Of a stretch of 64,000 nucleotides of DNA, positions 1 through 12,376 are shown one piece after another. The notes below the pieces were generated by a model. It ran no database searches, had not been told where the DNA came from, and saw nothing but the letters and a program-made list of their open reading frames with translations. The number at the start of each line of letters is the position of its first letter. Positions within the stretch are counted from its first letter, which is position 1. This DNA comes from Halichondria panicea (Eukaryota; Porifera; Demospongiae; Suberitida; Halichondriidae): positions 6,372,315 to 6,436,314 of the forward strand of contig NC_087382.1 of assembly GCF_963675165.1 (NCBI RefSeq), read 5' to 3'. The translations under genes and the position numbers were made by a program.

Positions 1-107
1 ATTATTATAATTATAGGTGAGTTTATAAATAATAGAAGTAACTGTTTGTGATACAAACTCAGAGTTAGATCTAGATGATAAAGTATAAAACTTACACAAA
101 GAACTAG

Positions 108-3089
108 CTACTCCTGCTGTGGGTGCTGTACAGGTTCCCTGATCCCTCCGTTCCTATGCCTTGGACATGCCAATTCTGGTAAAAGAGCAGAAAAGTAAAA
201 CTTCCTCAATTTTGTAAGCTGTAGTCCCCACCACTTAGGGTCTCTGTAGATTCGTTCTACATGTATGTCCTTCGTTGTTCTAACTACAAAGTCACACCAG
301 CTTGTATTTGTACAGTATAGCTGACATTGCACCTGATAATAATACCCATGTTTTCGTTTTAGTTGATATTTGCTCCCTTTCTTTTCCAAACAGAATGTTT
401 TGTTGGAGCAAGCATCATCGATAGTTTCATCGCGTACACTGAAAGGGTTTTTCAGTTCTAGTAACCCTGAGGGATTCTCGAGAACTGCTCGGATCAGTTA
501 CTAGGCCATCAGGAGTGGCAGCTAGCCAGGGATTTACATGAGATACAAACAGTCCACACTGCTGTACTGTAACGCCAGGATGACAATTTCCATGTTGGTG
601 AGTTATGTACTGAGATGTAGCTGTTGACTCATTTAGTGATCCGTACCGTGTGGCCTCATTGCCTCTGAAAGTAGTGTACAATATTTCTTCAACTTTTTGC
701 TTTTTTTTGTAGTCTCTCTCATTTTTGCAATACTTCCTACTTTTGATGCTGTAATTCGTTGTCTTCGTTCCTGTCTCCATTGATCACTATCAGATTGTTC
801 TCTAGTACTCCCTTCAATTTCTTTGACTCTTTTCTCAGAAACTTTGACTCTTCGCTCGTAGTAACTCTCGACCATGATCTGCAGCTGGGCAGGAGAAACA
901 TCTGCTGTAGTATCATCAGGTGAAATGCCGTCGTCATGTCGGTCATATGCCTTTCGAGCTGCTGGTGTGTCATCTAGTTTCAAATATTTACTTTTCCTTC
1001 GTTGCTCTTTGGCTGGGCCTGTTGCCTTTCGTTTTTTATCTTTTGCCAAACTGTTAGTAATAGATGCTGTCACGTCAGTAAAAACTTTGTTTGGAGAAGC
1101 CTGGGTAACCCTTCTCCAGACATCAGGTCCCCACTCTGGACCAAGGTTTTGGCGTAAACCAGCCCCCATACATCGATGGTCCCACGATCCACTTTGTGAT
1201 CGGTTTATGACCTTCCCGCCATCAAATTTACTTCGTATATGCATCCAGCACTCAGCTAGGTTAGTCGTTGCATTTCCTATTAGTTGATGTGCCTTTCCTA
1301 CAAGCCTTGCTAGTATTACTTGGATGTCATGGAACATTTTTGGGTCAACATTCTGTGGTATGAGTTCCCCTTGTCTGATGTCCTTTTCCACACTTGGGTT
1401 GTCGTCTTCCAGTGTGTCACTCCACATCGTTCCCTGATCCACTGCATATATAATTATAACACTTACGCTAATGTATTTTTTTGATAATGACTCACCTTCA
1501 TTCTCCTTCTCTTCTTCAGTCATGCAGGTACTAGAAGTCACAGTGATAATCTCTGCCTGAAAGGACTGTTGCGTCAACCTATCTCTTGCAGTTGTGCAAA
1601 AGTCAGGACTACAATTAGAATGATTTCCGAAACAATGATGGGGTCCATTGATGATATCTTTCTTGAGGGACTCAAGCGCCTTATTTCGATCTTTTTCGGT
1701 TGATCTCATTCTGATAGCACACCTGGCCGAACTAACTAATCGTTTCCTCAATTTTAATGTTAAACCCCCGCTTCCTTTGTATGAGGCATGCTCCTTAACA
1801 AGTTTCTCAAGTGCTCCACGATAGCATTTACAGGCATGGTTTGCGCACTCAACCTTATTTATTGCGTGACCCCATTCTGGTACACATTGAAGAAGGGTGG
1901 AATAGACAGAACCATCTCCGTCACCAACGAAAGAAGTATAACGCAGCCCATGCACATTCTCAGCCTCTATGAATCCTTGTAGAATAATATCTGTCTCCAT
2001 TTCGGAAGAAGATTTGTTCCAGTTCTTAAAACAGTCATGTTTGTCTTTAGGAATCTGTCTTGAGCAGGCATAACAAAATTTATTTCGAACGCCAATGAAA
2101 AGTAACTTGCCAGTCTCTTTGCCGATAATGATGGCAACCCCTGATTTAGCATTATAAGAATGTTTGTGGGACCGTTTACTCCAACCACCGTCAACAATAA
2201 CAGTTATTGCTGGGACACCCTCGTGATAGTTTCCTTTTTCTATAGCTAACTGTTTCTCTTCTCGCCCAGCTTCAAGCATGGTTTCTCTCAACTGCTGTTC
2301 CCATACTTCTCCAATAGCTCGCTCAGTGCTAATAAAACTGGTCTTTGACATGACTGGAACTCCTACCACACTCATGGTCTCTTGTAGTTTACTATGGCCA
2401 CCACCTGTACTCATTTGTGCCCACACAGCCGCTAAATTACACTCCCACCTATCGAAATAACACAATTTTTTTAGATGACACACTGTAAACTACTTTTACC
2501 TGCGATAACCTTTTGGACCTTTTACTTTATTGGATGTCTCCATTCGGATTGTGTGTTTACAGATGGAATACTGAGCTATGATAATGGACGCTAAACCATA
2601 TCGAAACTCGCCATTTAATACAACACTTCCAGAGCAGTGCATTGAATGCCTGGATAGCTCATCAGAATATTTTTTCAGCTGCTCAATATTAATTATTCTG
2701 CTCCCTTGGATGTTTGCTTCTGCTCCTGTTGAAGTTGATGCGTCAGTGTCCGAAGTATCTGGAGTTACTGTAGTTGTAATATTTGTTTCTGCTCCTGTTG
2801 AAGTTGATGCGTCAGTGTCCGAAGTATCTGGAGTTACTGTAGTTGTAATATTTGTTTCTGCTCCTGTTGAAGTTGATGCGTCAGTGTCCGAAGTATCTGG
2901 AGTTACTGTAGCTGTAATATTTGTTTCTGCTCCTGTTGAAGTTGATGCGTCAGTGTTCGGACTATCTGCAGTTACAGTATGTATAGCTGTGTCCTTTTTC
3001 TTTATGCCAAACTTTATGCCAAATTTTTTTTTGTACAATTGTCTTTTAGTATTCCTTATTGAATTGCATTTGTTCTTCTGGTTAGCCAT
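108..3089 (-). pseudogene. Mutator-like transposase / YqaJ-nuclease fusion, frameshifted
   Basis: Transposon-encoded protein read from 3089 down to a stop at 108. It starts MANQKNKCNS, then a Thr/Ser-rich tandem-repeat linker, then a block typical of the Mutator-like transposase domain common in cnidarian and sponge genomes (VKGPKGYRR joined to WECNLAAVWAQMSTGGG, VIVDGGWSKRSHKHS, FVGDGDGSVYSTL, NLAECWMHIRSKFDGGK). A YqaJ-type exonuclease follows (RRQRITASKVGSIAK, WLAATPDGLV, GLLELKNPFS, YYYQVQCQLYCTN, FYFSALLPELACP). Two GT-AG introns are clear: 2449-2499, and 1442-1495, which is 54 nt, has no stop and keeps frame. The nuclease half needs two frame changes, one at an A-run near 700-712 and one near 475-500. 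I therefore call it a decayed copy; assembly errors in homopolymers are the alternative. No terminal inverted repeats were seen in the window. Confidence 0.75.
2712..2980. repeat. 69-bp minisatellite inside the transposase ORF
   Basis: A 69-bp unit is repeated at 2731-2799, 2800-2868 and 2869-2937 with near identity, plus partial units at both ends. On the minus strand it encodes a 23-residue Thr/Ser/Asp-rich repeat (core TPDTSDTDASTSTGAE). The unit is a multiple of three, so copy number can change without breaking frame. It probably forms a flexible linker before the transposase domain. Confidence 0.9.
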
Positions 3090-3301
3090 GATGCTTGCTT
3101 ACTTATGTTGCAGTTTAGTATAATTCTCCTGCTCAGTTTGAACTAGATTGCAATTGAGTGGGTGGGGGAAATTTGACTTTGCGGTCTTTAGCAGGCTGAA
3201 CGAGCTGGAAGTCCAGCTGAAACGCAGTAGTCATTTCATGGCTCGAATAGACACTTTTAATCGATAGCTTAGGTACAGTCTACTGTAGCTTCACTATATG
3301 C

Positions 3302-3460
3302 AGGGCGGGTCGAAGAGATATTTTGAAAAAAGGCTACTGAAAGCTCACAAGAGGCTGTTTTCCTTGGCTCTGGCCGCCATTTTAAGTGGAGTTAGTCTAC
3401 ATATTTTTATTTTGTGAGAGTTTGTTGGCCTGGAAAGAAAAAAACGCTTCGACCCGCCCT
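3302..3460. mobile_element. 159-bp MITE-like element with 14-bp perfect TIR
   Basis: AGGGCGGGTCGAAG at 3302-3315 is perfectly inverted at 3447-3460. The interior has no coding potential. The size and exact inverted ends fit a non-autonomous DNA transposon. Confidence 0.65.
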
Positions 3461-5097
3461 CCAGAATGGTAAGAAGCATCATATAAGAGCAAGAACACAG
3501 AGCTAGAAGTGTTTTTGGAAGTTTAAAATGACTACTAGTTTTGTGTTGTTTCTAGTTAACTTGATGATCGCTCAGAGCTTCCACTGGAAGATGTTTTGAA
3601 GATTGATACTTGTCATACAGATTGATACACCGATATATTTATCATGTATGTGCTTCAAATTTCTCTCATGGCATTTATAGTTTCACAAAAATCATTATAA
3701 GAAAATCATGAATATTCATGAGCAAACTGTTTACCGTAACCTTAAATAGAGAGCAGAATGATTCATTATCTTTCATTATCCTCGAGACAAGAACCGCAAA
3801 TCAGTGATTAGATTCGAGGTAAGGTCTTTTTTAAGCCGCGGCTAATTATCTGAAGTACGGCCACCTCGCTATTCCGGCCAAGCTGCATGGTCCCAAGGGT
3901 GGCCGGATTAACGAGAGTCTACTGTATTTGCTTTCTTATAGACTTAGGAATACAACTTTTTTTACAAGTGTTATAAAAACAAAAGAATAAGTTACAACTT
4001 TCTACAGGTGACCAACCTCTATCTATTTTCACTGGACTCTGCGTATAGCTGCATGGCTATATTATGTGCGCGCACATACATCTATATATCTCTATACTAT
4101 CTACCATAATTATAGGGCCACGTTCCCAGGCCCACATTTGTCTCTATAGTTGTCAGACCTCCTCTGCATGGTTTAGGTGCGTTACAATTGCTGTGCTAAT
4201 ATTTAATTAAATAGAAGCAGAATGATCCTGATATTCCAGACCACGTGGTGCATTTTATAGAATGTACATACGTAGTATGAAGCAAAGCTAATCACATGTA
4301 CAGTTATTGTATGAGTCACTGACCATGCATCTATACTTCGCATCGTTGAGTCCAGCATTCAAGTACCCCATAGTATATGCAGACAGACAAGTACAAGTAC
4401 GCACATGCATCTGATTCATTTCTGACAGAGAGAAGGATCAGTGGTGGTAACCTAAATCTTGCAGTGCATGTGCTATGGGTTTAAAGTAAAATTTACTAGC
4501 AATGACACAATACTAAATGCAGTGATGACTAGATGTTCGTGCTCTGCGAAGTCGATTACTATACAATCAGACTTTGTAGCAATTCAATCAACAGAACGGT
4601 CGATCAACCTGGTGGAGTGCTATTGCTTCACTGATTAGCTCTTTGGGAGGCCTATATTATATCACATGGTACGTAGGCATGCTTAGACCAAAGAAAATTA
4701 TGTTGAGCAAATGTGTCAATGAGGCCAGATGCCTCAGAGCTTAATTATAGCTTTCTATAGCAATTTTAAAACACTCAGTGACACGAAACTGACAACTTTA
4801 CAGTCCATTTGCTCCCAATAATCACATATTAAAAGTAACTTGTTTATACGAACAATTATACAGCATAACAAAAATAATAGCAATTGTTATGAAAGTGTTA
4901 TTCGCTTACCATTCGTAAGTGATGATATTACTGACTGATCATGACTCAGCCACTCTGACACCCACTAACACAAATAGAGAGCTGTAGTGTGGAGCACTTA
5001 ATGAGTGAGTCCTGCGTGTGTGTGTGTGTGGGTGGGTGTGTGTGTGAGGTAATGTTTCTATTCCCACAAGTTAGTAGATATCTAGTAACACTGATAC
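3461..5097. other. Gene-free interval
   Basis: No supportable gene. It holds a Watson-like end motif near 3865-3925 (GGCCGGATTAACGAGAGTC), a remnant of the downstream duplication (4586-4742) and an impure (TG)n tract at about 5012-5046. The rest is AT-rich sequence without recognised signals. Confidence 0.5.
4586..4742. repeat. Remnant shared with 15938-16030
   Basis: The stretch beginning CAACAGAACGGTC, followed by the GGTGGAGTGCTAT motif and then AATGAGGCCAGATGCCTCAGAG, recurs in the same order at 15938-16030. In the downstream copy the two motifs are closer together. It lies upstream of the first small-protein gene, but between the small-protein gene and the beta-helix pseudogene in the second copy. 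This fits a tandem array that once extended further left. Confidence 0.6.
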
Positions 5098-5579
5098 ACA
5101 CACTGTAGCAGTTAAAATTACAAGTCCTATGGCTCTCACACACTTCCTGCAATTGATGACCTATAATGAGTATGCAGTAACTAGGACTTCGCCCACACAC
5201 TATAGGTACTAGCTGAAGACTTAATAGAGCTACCACACAGGATGTGAAACATGAACTGGTGTGGTTACAAAATGCGACACTCAATAGGCCGATGACATAA
5301 GAGTACAGCAAATATAAGGACTTCACGACACCCACACAATAGTTAATTATGTATAGCTGAAGACTTATAGCTGCCACATGCACAGGATGTGAAACATGCA
5401 CTGGTGCATGGAAGGTTACAAAATGGGACACTCAATGGGAATGCATTGTGGTGCTCTCCCACCAGCGCAAGAATAACTATAATGACATACGCATGCAGCG
5501 GAAAGTCTGATTCCAATTCCCTATTCCAGCAAAGAATAGTAAATCTTGAATATCAATCCGATTCCAGCTCCTTATAGAG

Positions 5580-5587
5580 TATAAAAG
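5580..5587 (+). promoter_or_regulatory. TATA box of small cysteine-rich gene, copy 1
   Basis: TATAAAAG lies about 120 bp upstream of the first coding ATG and just before the transcribed-looking leader. The same box and flanks occur in copy 2 at 13619-13626. Confidence 0.6.
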
Positions 5588-5706
5588 GAGCGATTTGATT
5601 GACAAGTTATAACAAGCCAGCAATTCCATGCAACATCAAGTAAGAAGACAAATCAGCTTATCCTTTCATCAGTCAAGAAGAAATAGCCCAAATTGAACAC
5701 TCTATA

Positions 5707-6603
5707 ATGGTAAGATATACATGTAATACATAATTTATACATATAATTATAGTATACATATAAAAAAATTATTCATGCATCTGTATACATGCATGCATGC
5801 ATGCATTCATGTCTATGCAATTATACTTGTCTTTGACATTTGTCAGCGCAATGTTAATACTGCATGCATGCATGCATGTGATTCAACCTTTTTCTTTTGT
5901 AGACAATGAAGATTGTGCTTGTCGTAGTCGTACTGGTGGCTTGCCTTGCTGCAGTCAATTGTCAAGATCCTTTTTGCTTGAGTAATGGATTGCGAGATAA
6001 TGCGAACCTTCAAGAATGCAACACCATGTTAGCTGTAAGCTCAGTGTTCACTACTGCATGCATGCATTCTCAGCAACAAATTGACAAGTTTGTTATTTAT
6101 TTAACTAATTTTCTTGACCCATGCATAAACGCATGCAACTATACTATTATGTATACATGAATGCAGACCGCTGCCACCAACCTTGAGGCTTTTTGTCAAC
6201 TGCCCTGCATCAACGGTTATGCAGCACTTCTCACCACTTGTCAATTACCAAACAGCATAACACAATGTACGTCTTTTTACATATATAGTAGTATAAAAAT
6301 GTTTACTGGTATACAACAAGTGCGCATGCAAAGCTACAACTATAGTATAGCCTCGTTCCCAGCTGAGTTGTCTCTAAAATAACGCTATAGGTGCATGCAT
6401 GCCTGTTCTTTCTCAATGAGAATGGTCTGGTCTTGAGGCTATACTATTTACCATCCATGGTTATTGTGTTAATTATGATGTCTCTTAATACCACCTTCTT
6501 CTCAGTTTGCCCCAACGCTGGTGCTAACGATGCTGCATCTACTGTTGCCGTGCCAATGATGGTGCTCACTGGACTTATTGCGGCTTTGGCGTCACTGTTT
6601 TAA
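5707..6603 (+). CDS. Small secreted six-cysteine protein, probably GPI-anchored (copy 1)
   Basis: Four exons: 5707-5709 (the ATG only), 5903-6034, 6167-6266, 6506-6603, all with GT-AG introns and consistent phase. The ATG that closes exon 1 is in frame with a second ATG three bases into exon 2, so the product starts MTMKIVLV. Features in order: a hydrophobic signal peptide ending near VNCQD, a short mature region with six Cys (PFC, QEC, AFC, LPC, TTC, FCP), an Asn/Asp/Ala/Ser spacer, then a C-terminal hydrophobic stretch (VPMMVLTGLIAALASLF) running to the stop. That end is the classic GPI-attachment signal. Length is about 112 residues. I do not recognise the family; a Ly6-like fold is possible but the cysteine spacing is too sparse to claim it. 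The paralogue at 13746-14662 is also intact. Confidence 0.75.
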
Positions 6604-7270
6604 GCAGACACAACGTCAAAGATACTATATACTGATATTCGAACACAGATATTATATAGTGCTATAGCTCTAGAGAACTGAATACATGCACATGCATGTA
6701 TTCAGTAAATTATAGTCTTTTATTCAGCTTGATTTGTGTGAAAAAACACCAAATTTTAAGTTTATCTCCAATATGAATATTTAAACATTAAACATGCATG
6801 TGCATGTATAGGTTTCATAATAATTACAACTGTATGGAACAAAGCATATTTCCCAGCTCATATTAAGTGCAGTGAAGTAGTGGCAGCACCATGGAATGTT
6901 TATCCGAGTTTCTGTATATACCTCTCTTGCTTACTGCATGTATATAGTATAGTAATTATAGTTTGAAGTGCATGCTATATAGATTAGCAGGAGTGCATGT
7001 ATGAAGAGGAGTATCCAACTGTGGCAGTTGTAGTGTAAACCATACAAGTATGTTATACCACGTCACTATCAGACCGCATCTTAAGTGGGTGCGTAGGTGT
7101 AGTGGTTAATTAGTTAAAAATGATATCAGCATACATGCATGGTTTGTACCTCCAGCCCACATTTAATTTTATTCATGGCTAACAGTTTACACAACTACAA
7201 GTGTTAATGACGGATTCAGTCCGAGATATAGAATGGAATGTGTGTGGGGTCGCATACTTCTCTTCATACC

Positions 7271-7399
7271 AGAGGAGGTACGACATCCGCGTGTCATCTG
7301 CGTGTTTTAAACACCCACATTTCTTATTATATTGAACTTTGACCTAAGGAATGTGTGTCTAAAACATTTCCTTTGACACGCGGATGTCGTACCTCCTCT
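7271..7399. mobile_element. 129-bp MITE with 26-bp perfect TIR (AGAGGAGGTACGACA ends)
   Basis: The left end at 7271-7296 is perfectly inverted at 7374-7399. The interior is non-coding. Related ends occur at 18641-18765, 19621-19740 and near 19781, so this is a local family. Confidence 0.8.
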
Positions 7400-7610
7400 G
7401 TCTTCATACACTCCTGAGATTAGGTATATATTAAAAGTGGGAACACAAGTATATCATTCTCTGTCTCACAACAGATACTATAGCTGCAGCTATTATTAGC
7501 GTTGCCTATCCTTCTCTTTCGGGGATGTCGTACCTCCTCTGTCTTCATACACTCCTGAGATTAGGTATATATTAGAAGTGGGAACACAAGTATATCATGC
7601 TCTGTCTCAC
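7382..7610. repeat. Tandem duplication of about 90 bp
   Basis: The right end of the MITE plus its flank (GGATGTCGTACCTCCTCT through TCTGTCTCAC, about 7382-7471) is repeated at about 7524-7611 with few differences. The stretch after it (7612-7780) is GC-richer than its surroundings and ends AAGAAG|GTAAGATG, a good 5' splice site. It could be an untranslated first exon, but nothing else supports that. Confidence 0.6.
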
Positions 7611-7937
7611 ACACCACACAGACGCCCCCTCCATACGGGCCCACTCTCTTCACATGCCCCTCTATCGGACTGGCCGCTAATCTGTCGTACTGGGTATCTT
7701 TTCTACGAGAGTACTATTGCCACGACAACCCTCCACCCACACGCTCGCGATTGAGACGATTCTTCAGCTCAAGAAGGTAAGATGAATATCCGTCAATAAA
7801 GTTAAAACGTGAGAATTGAATGGATTTCACTATTTGCAATAATTTAAGCAGTCATAACGTAGATTGCAATTGCCAAACAGCAGCTATTGTTCATATCTGG
7901 CAATTGTTTTGCTATTCATTTTGGTAACTGCACGTTA

Positions 7938-8109
7938 ATTCTGCTTTACCAACATTTTCGTAGGTGCAAAATTTCGCTATTTTGTGGGCGAGTTTCAATG
8001 CCAGTAAACCACACCCACCAATAGCTTCATGTGAAATACCAGTGCGTGGGAGTATATCCCGGTTTTAATTTTCGCGTTAACTACTCTGCCCTCGAAAAAC
8101 GCAAACAAT
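7938..8109. mobile_element. MITE-like repeat (GTGCAAAATTTCGC family)
   Basis: The core of this stretch, including CCACACCCACCAATAGCTT and CTCTGCCCTCGAAAAACGC, matches the reverse complement of 36312-36485. The sequence is non-coding. Confidence 0.6.
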
Positions 8110-8957
8110 GTGCAGTTCCCCTGCCTGCACGGTTCCTCAAGAAGTTAAATCTTTCAATTAGAATTGTTTGCTAGCATTAATTAATAAACACGATACTTTC
8201 GATGCCGTGTGTACAAAGAAGCAGGTGCTTCACTTCTCAGTTACAGTTCCTCCATTAGTGAACACCAGTGCCTCCACTAGGGCATTTGTTGACTGCCAGC
8301 ATGTGTGTCTTTCTTAGTATACTGAAACTAATGGTCAATGTACCTACTTTAAATTAACATTTATTAGAACCTTATTAACACCTTATGTTATGTAATATGT
8401 ACTACTACCTTAACCATGATTTGATGTTGATGTTGATATCACTCAATTCTCATTGTTAGTGCTCCAATTTCTCCCTTTGTTGTTGTGCGAGCCTCTGGGG
8501 CCCCGCTCCACGTATTTAAGGTTTTGTTTACCTTTTTTGCCTCACTTCACTTTAACTTTGTTTTACCCTGTATTGTCAGTTGATATTTTGCTTCTCAATC
8601 TAAGAATTTGGTTAAGCTACACTGTGAAGTCAATTTGTCTGTAACTAGTTGTTGTTGCCTATAGCTAGGAGCCTGTCTCTAGCTAATTTGTCTAGCCTGT
8701 CTAGAATCCCTCTACACCAGATAAGAGCTCAACACTAATCTATTGTGATCACCCTATATATGCAGGTCACCCTCTATAATACAGTCATAACAGACGGAGG
8801 GAGGGGGGGGGGTTGCGGTAACTTTAGTATCACTGATCCAACTTAATGAAAGCTTAGAAATAAGGGGCCAATTTGTCATGACCATGGGTTATTACAGTAG
8901 CTAGTCTGTGTATGTTGTGACCAGTTTCACTTCAATAACGATAACTACAATTCAACC

Positions 8958-8959
<2 letters not shown>

Positions 8960-9017
<58 letters not shown>
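8960..9017. repeat. (CA)n microsatellite
   Basis: A pure CA dinucleotide run of nearly 60 bp, directly upstream of the beta-helix pseudogene. Confidence 0.95.
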
Positions 9018-9019
<2 letters not shown>

Positions 9020-11202
9020 TACCGTTACTGGATTTACAGTATCACACATAACCTTTCTCAACATCATTCTAGGGAGCAATAACACTCTAAATATTGAAGC
9101 AAATTACTCAACTATTGATGGAGCATCTGATCTTTTATGTTTGGCAACCAAAATATCATCATGACAGAGTTTTCAACTTTTATTCTTCACGATGATGGGA
9201 TATTCAAAATTTATGGTCCTGGTGCCTATAATTTTCTTAATATCCATTTGAATAATGTAACGGCTGACATGAAACTTGCACAAAGAAATGGAACATTTGT
9301 TAACTTTAAGCATAATTTATGAGTTTTCTTCATTGCTCTACCGTGATACTTACTATGACAAACTCGTCCGTTGTTGGAAGAAAGAGGGTGTTCTATTTCC
9401 CAGTAAGCAGTGATTCTGTCACCGGTACACACATTGATTCCCAAGCTGTTTGCAGCTCACAGTACACTGTAAACATTACAAACACACTTCTCGAGGATAA
9501 TTTGCATTGCATTTATACATTAGTGCCGACTCAAACAAATGCCGCTATGAACATCAACATTGTAAATTCAACATTCAGGGAAAATAAAAATGTGGTGAAG
9601 ATTGAGAGGACAAGACAATATGACGTTTTGTTTGGGAGAGATGAAGTAACGTCAGTGGTTGTATTATTACTGGAGAGATCAGTGTTCATCGGCAATCAGC
9701 CTTATCAGGATTCAGACGGAATTGTAAATGTTGTTGAAATCAAGGCATGTATTATTATTGGATGTATTTTTATTGATAACGGAAAAACTGCTATTGCTTT
9801 CGTGTCAAGTAGCATAGTGTTTCACGGTAGGAATATACAACACAGGGATAAGGGGAGCTAGGTGCAATGGCTTTGCATTACTCAAGAATTTACATGGGCA
9901 ATTTCTCATCACTATATTTTGCTAACAATAGAGCTAACCAAGTGGGTGGTGCCATAATTATATGTGGAGGAGAATGCAAAAGCAGCATCATACAAATGCT
10001 TTGCAAGAACTGGTTCCATTATGGTTGACAAGATCCACCAATTGAGCAATTATGCAAGTAATGGAGGAGACAATATATATGGGAGTGCACTGCAACGTAG
10101 ATGTCAAGATACAGTTACAACTTCTCTGGTTAGACAATTTAAAATAATCATTCCAAAAATCAATGGTATCTTGTTTTATATGCAAACATCATATGGGCCA
10201 ACAAAAGTATCTTGCTTCCTGTAAATAATTATATCTGACAACTTATGTTGTTTTTAAATGTTTTTATTGCTTGGTTGAACCTTGACCTTGGAATCGAAAC
10301 ATGTTTCTTTGTTGGAATGACAGCGTACTGGAAAACCTGGCTACAATTCCTCTTCCCACTGCACGTTTGGTCGATAACATTAAGTATTATTATTGTTTCT
10401 CATTATTCAACAAGGGCCAGTAAGTTATTTGGTAACAATTCGGTACCTGCAATTGCTACACTGATTCTCCTCTCCTACACAAAACTGCTACGCACAATAA
10501 TCACTGCTTTTGAATTCTCTGTCCTTGAGCATCCCCACGATACTAGAGTGGTGTGGTCGTTTGATGGAAATGTTTCTTACTTTGGAGCACCTCATGTTAT
10601 CATTTTCCTTGCAGCTTTATCTACCTTGCTTCTACTTTGGTTTCCATTTACATTTGTAATGGTAACTTACAAGTACCTCAGACAAGAATCGGATTTGAAG
10701 CCACTGCGTTGCATGGATAAACAGGTGGCGACCATTTTTTGATGCTTTCCTGGGTCAACTCAAACTAGAGCGTCAGTATTGGGTCGGTCTCTTGCTGATA
10801 ATTCGAGTCGTTCTCCGTGTTATTTGCTCTAACATCTGCAGTAATGCCCAGAATAAACATACTGGTTATCTCAATTGCTGGTCTAGCATTATTCATCTAC
10901 GGTCTACTATGCGGTACAATGTACAAACCACATGCTGTTGTCAATTCTTGAAGTATCGTACATTGCAAACCTTACGTTACCAAACTCTATAGACGACATA
11001 GCAGTTACCTACACATCAGTGGGAGTTGTATTCGTTCAATTCATAGCGACCATTGTATACCACTTTTATTATAGAGTGAAGTCCAGTTACATCACCTAAT
11101 TATAAGCGGAGACGTGCTGGAGAAGGCAATTCACAGAAGACAATTGACCACTCAACTGCACAACAGCAATATAGGGAGCCATTACTAGACATTCTTGATT
11201 AG
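9020..11202 (+). pseudogene. Beta-helix / multi-pass membrane protein pseudogene, copy 1
   Basis: The order of pieces matches a family abundant in sponges and cnidarians: a right-handed parallel beta-helix ectodomain followed by a multi-pass membrane region. Ectodomain segments have short Asn-rich rungs (TFLNIILGSNN, NINIVNSTFRENKN, SVFIGNQPYQD) and reach 9861 in one frame. GGDNIYGSAL and an RRC appear near 10080. The membrane part includes WKTWLQFLFPLHVW, NNSVPAIATLILLSYTKLL, HVIIFLAALSTLLLLWFPF, then LKLERQYWVGLLLIIRVV in a shifted frame, and a tail ending REPLLDILD at 11202. Several frameshifts and stops (near 9330, 9840, 10225, 10735, 10850, 10950) break it. Material between the ectodomain and the first membrane helix, present in copy 2, is missing here. 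It cannot make an intact protein. Confidence 0.65.
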
Positions 11203-11747
11203 CAATGGGTTCTCAAAGCAGTTGTACTAATTTCTAGGCTAGGACAAGTCGGTTTTGGTTTTCAGACAGTCATTTAATGCGTATGGTTTTGCATTAAAGC
11301 AATAAAAACTAGAGTAAGTCGCCGAACTCCGTCAGACATCAAAGTGCGTCAGGTAAAAGGGCGTGTAACGCACGAACAAAACAAGACTGATTAAAACTAA
11401 TTACACACACTAACAGATGGCCATGGAACTACTATCCAGCGAAAACTTGGATAGGCCAAGTCGCTTCCAGTCCGAGCAGTGATAACTTGAAAAAAACTAC
11501 CGAACTTTTCGATTTGCGCCAGAATGTACCGATCCCCGTTTTTGCCAAACTACACAGCTAGAGTTATTGAGAGTATTGCTGAGTACTAGAGTATTGCTGA
11601 GTCAGCAATACTCCAGCTATAAGCTTATAACTATCAGCACTTTACAACCCTCACAAAGAAACAAGTGTAGCTCTGCTTTGCAGGGTTGCCTGATTCTGGG
11701 AATTGCTCCACTCTATACTGCTAGATTGTACTCAGCTTGTGTCAGTT

Positions 11748-12322
11748 GGGAGTTGGTAGTTGGCAGTTGGCAGTTGTTATGTTCGTGACCTTTAAACTTT
11801 GCAACAATAATTATAGCCTGTTTTTATGTAGACTAAGTTAAAATTATGATACTGATAATTGCTAGATATCTAGCTGGCCTAAGACGAAAATATCATATTA
11901 TATATAATTATGTACACATCTATGCATGTAGGGAGGTAATTTCAAGTCTAATCCCCATCTATATATTCCCGGTAGGGAGCTAGGGCATTATAGAAACAGG
12001 TTTTGCATGGCACTTATAATATCTTAGATTCTATTGAGGCCGTTTAAAGTTATGGTTAAAAGATTAGAGGCAGTGCAAAGATCTATATATACAACATTTG
12101 CTAACTGGCGTAGAAGATGTAGTCTTTGCTGGCAATTAGACTGCACTAACGTGTGTTCGCTTGCCCCCATCAATGAAGGCTTAGAGAAACAGGTTTTGCA
12201 GATCTAGAGTATAATTCCTGGCATTAGTTCGTTGCAAAGTTTAAAGGTCACAAATAACCAATTGCCAACTACCAACTGCCACTACCAACTGCCAACTAGC
12301 AACTGCCAACTACCAACTAGGA
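11748..12322. mobile_element. Foldback element with repeat-built inverted ends
   Basis: The left arm (TTGGTAGTTGGCAGTTGGC, then GTGACCTTTAAACTTTGCAAC at about 11786-11806) is inverted at about 12230-12320 (GTTGCAAAGTTTAAAGGTCAC, then CAACTACCAACTGCC units). The arms consist of short tandem units, typical of foldback elements. The interior is non-coding. Confidence 0.65.
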
Positions 12323-12376
12323 GTAGCACTCAGGGCCACCGTAAAAATGTGTAGGCTGCAAATGCACACTATGTGT

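Larger units (their letters stand above)
5098..6905. repeat. Segmental duplication, copy 1
   Basis: Sequence from the CTCACACACTTCC motif near 5128 through the small cysteine-rich gene to about 6905 is repeated at about 13075-14935, with small indels. The match covers promoter, introns and downstream sequence, so it is a genomic duplication rather than a retrocopy. Confidence 0.85.

Noticed and set aside
633-2483. One uninterrupted 616-residue minus-strand protein
   Set aside because: It reads through two introns (2449-2499 and the stop-free 1442-1495) and past the frame change near 705. The family motifs require the spliced, longer gene.
2712-2980. CRISPR-like regular repeats
   Set aside because: Units are contiguous with no spacers and encode protein; this is a minisatellite.
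2578-3123. 181-codon plus-strand ORF with repeats
   Set aside because: It is the antisense of the 69-bp minisatellite in the transposase gene; a repeat unit that is a multiple of three keeps other frames open as well.
8453-8644. Hydrophobic 63-codon ORF
   Set aside because: It lacks a convincing start and splice sites; composition follows the pyrimidine-rich local sequence.
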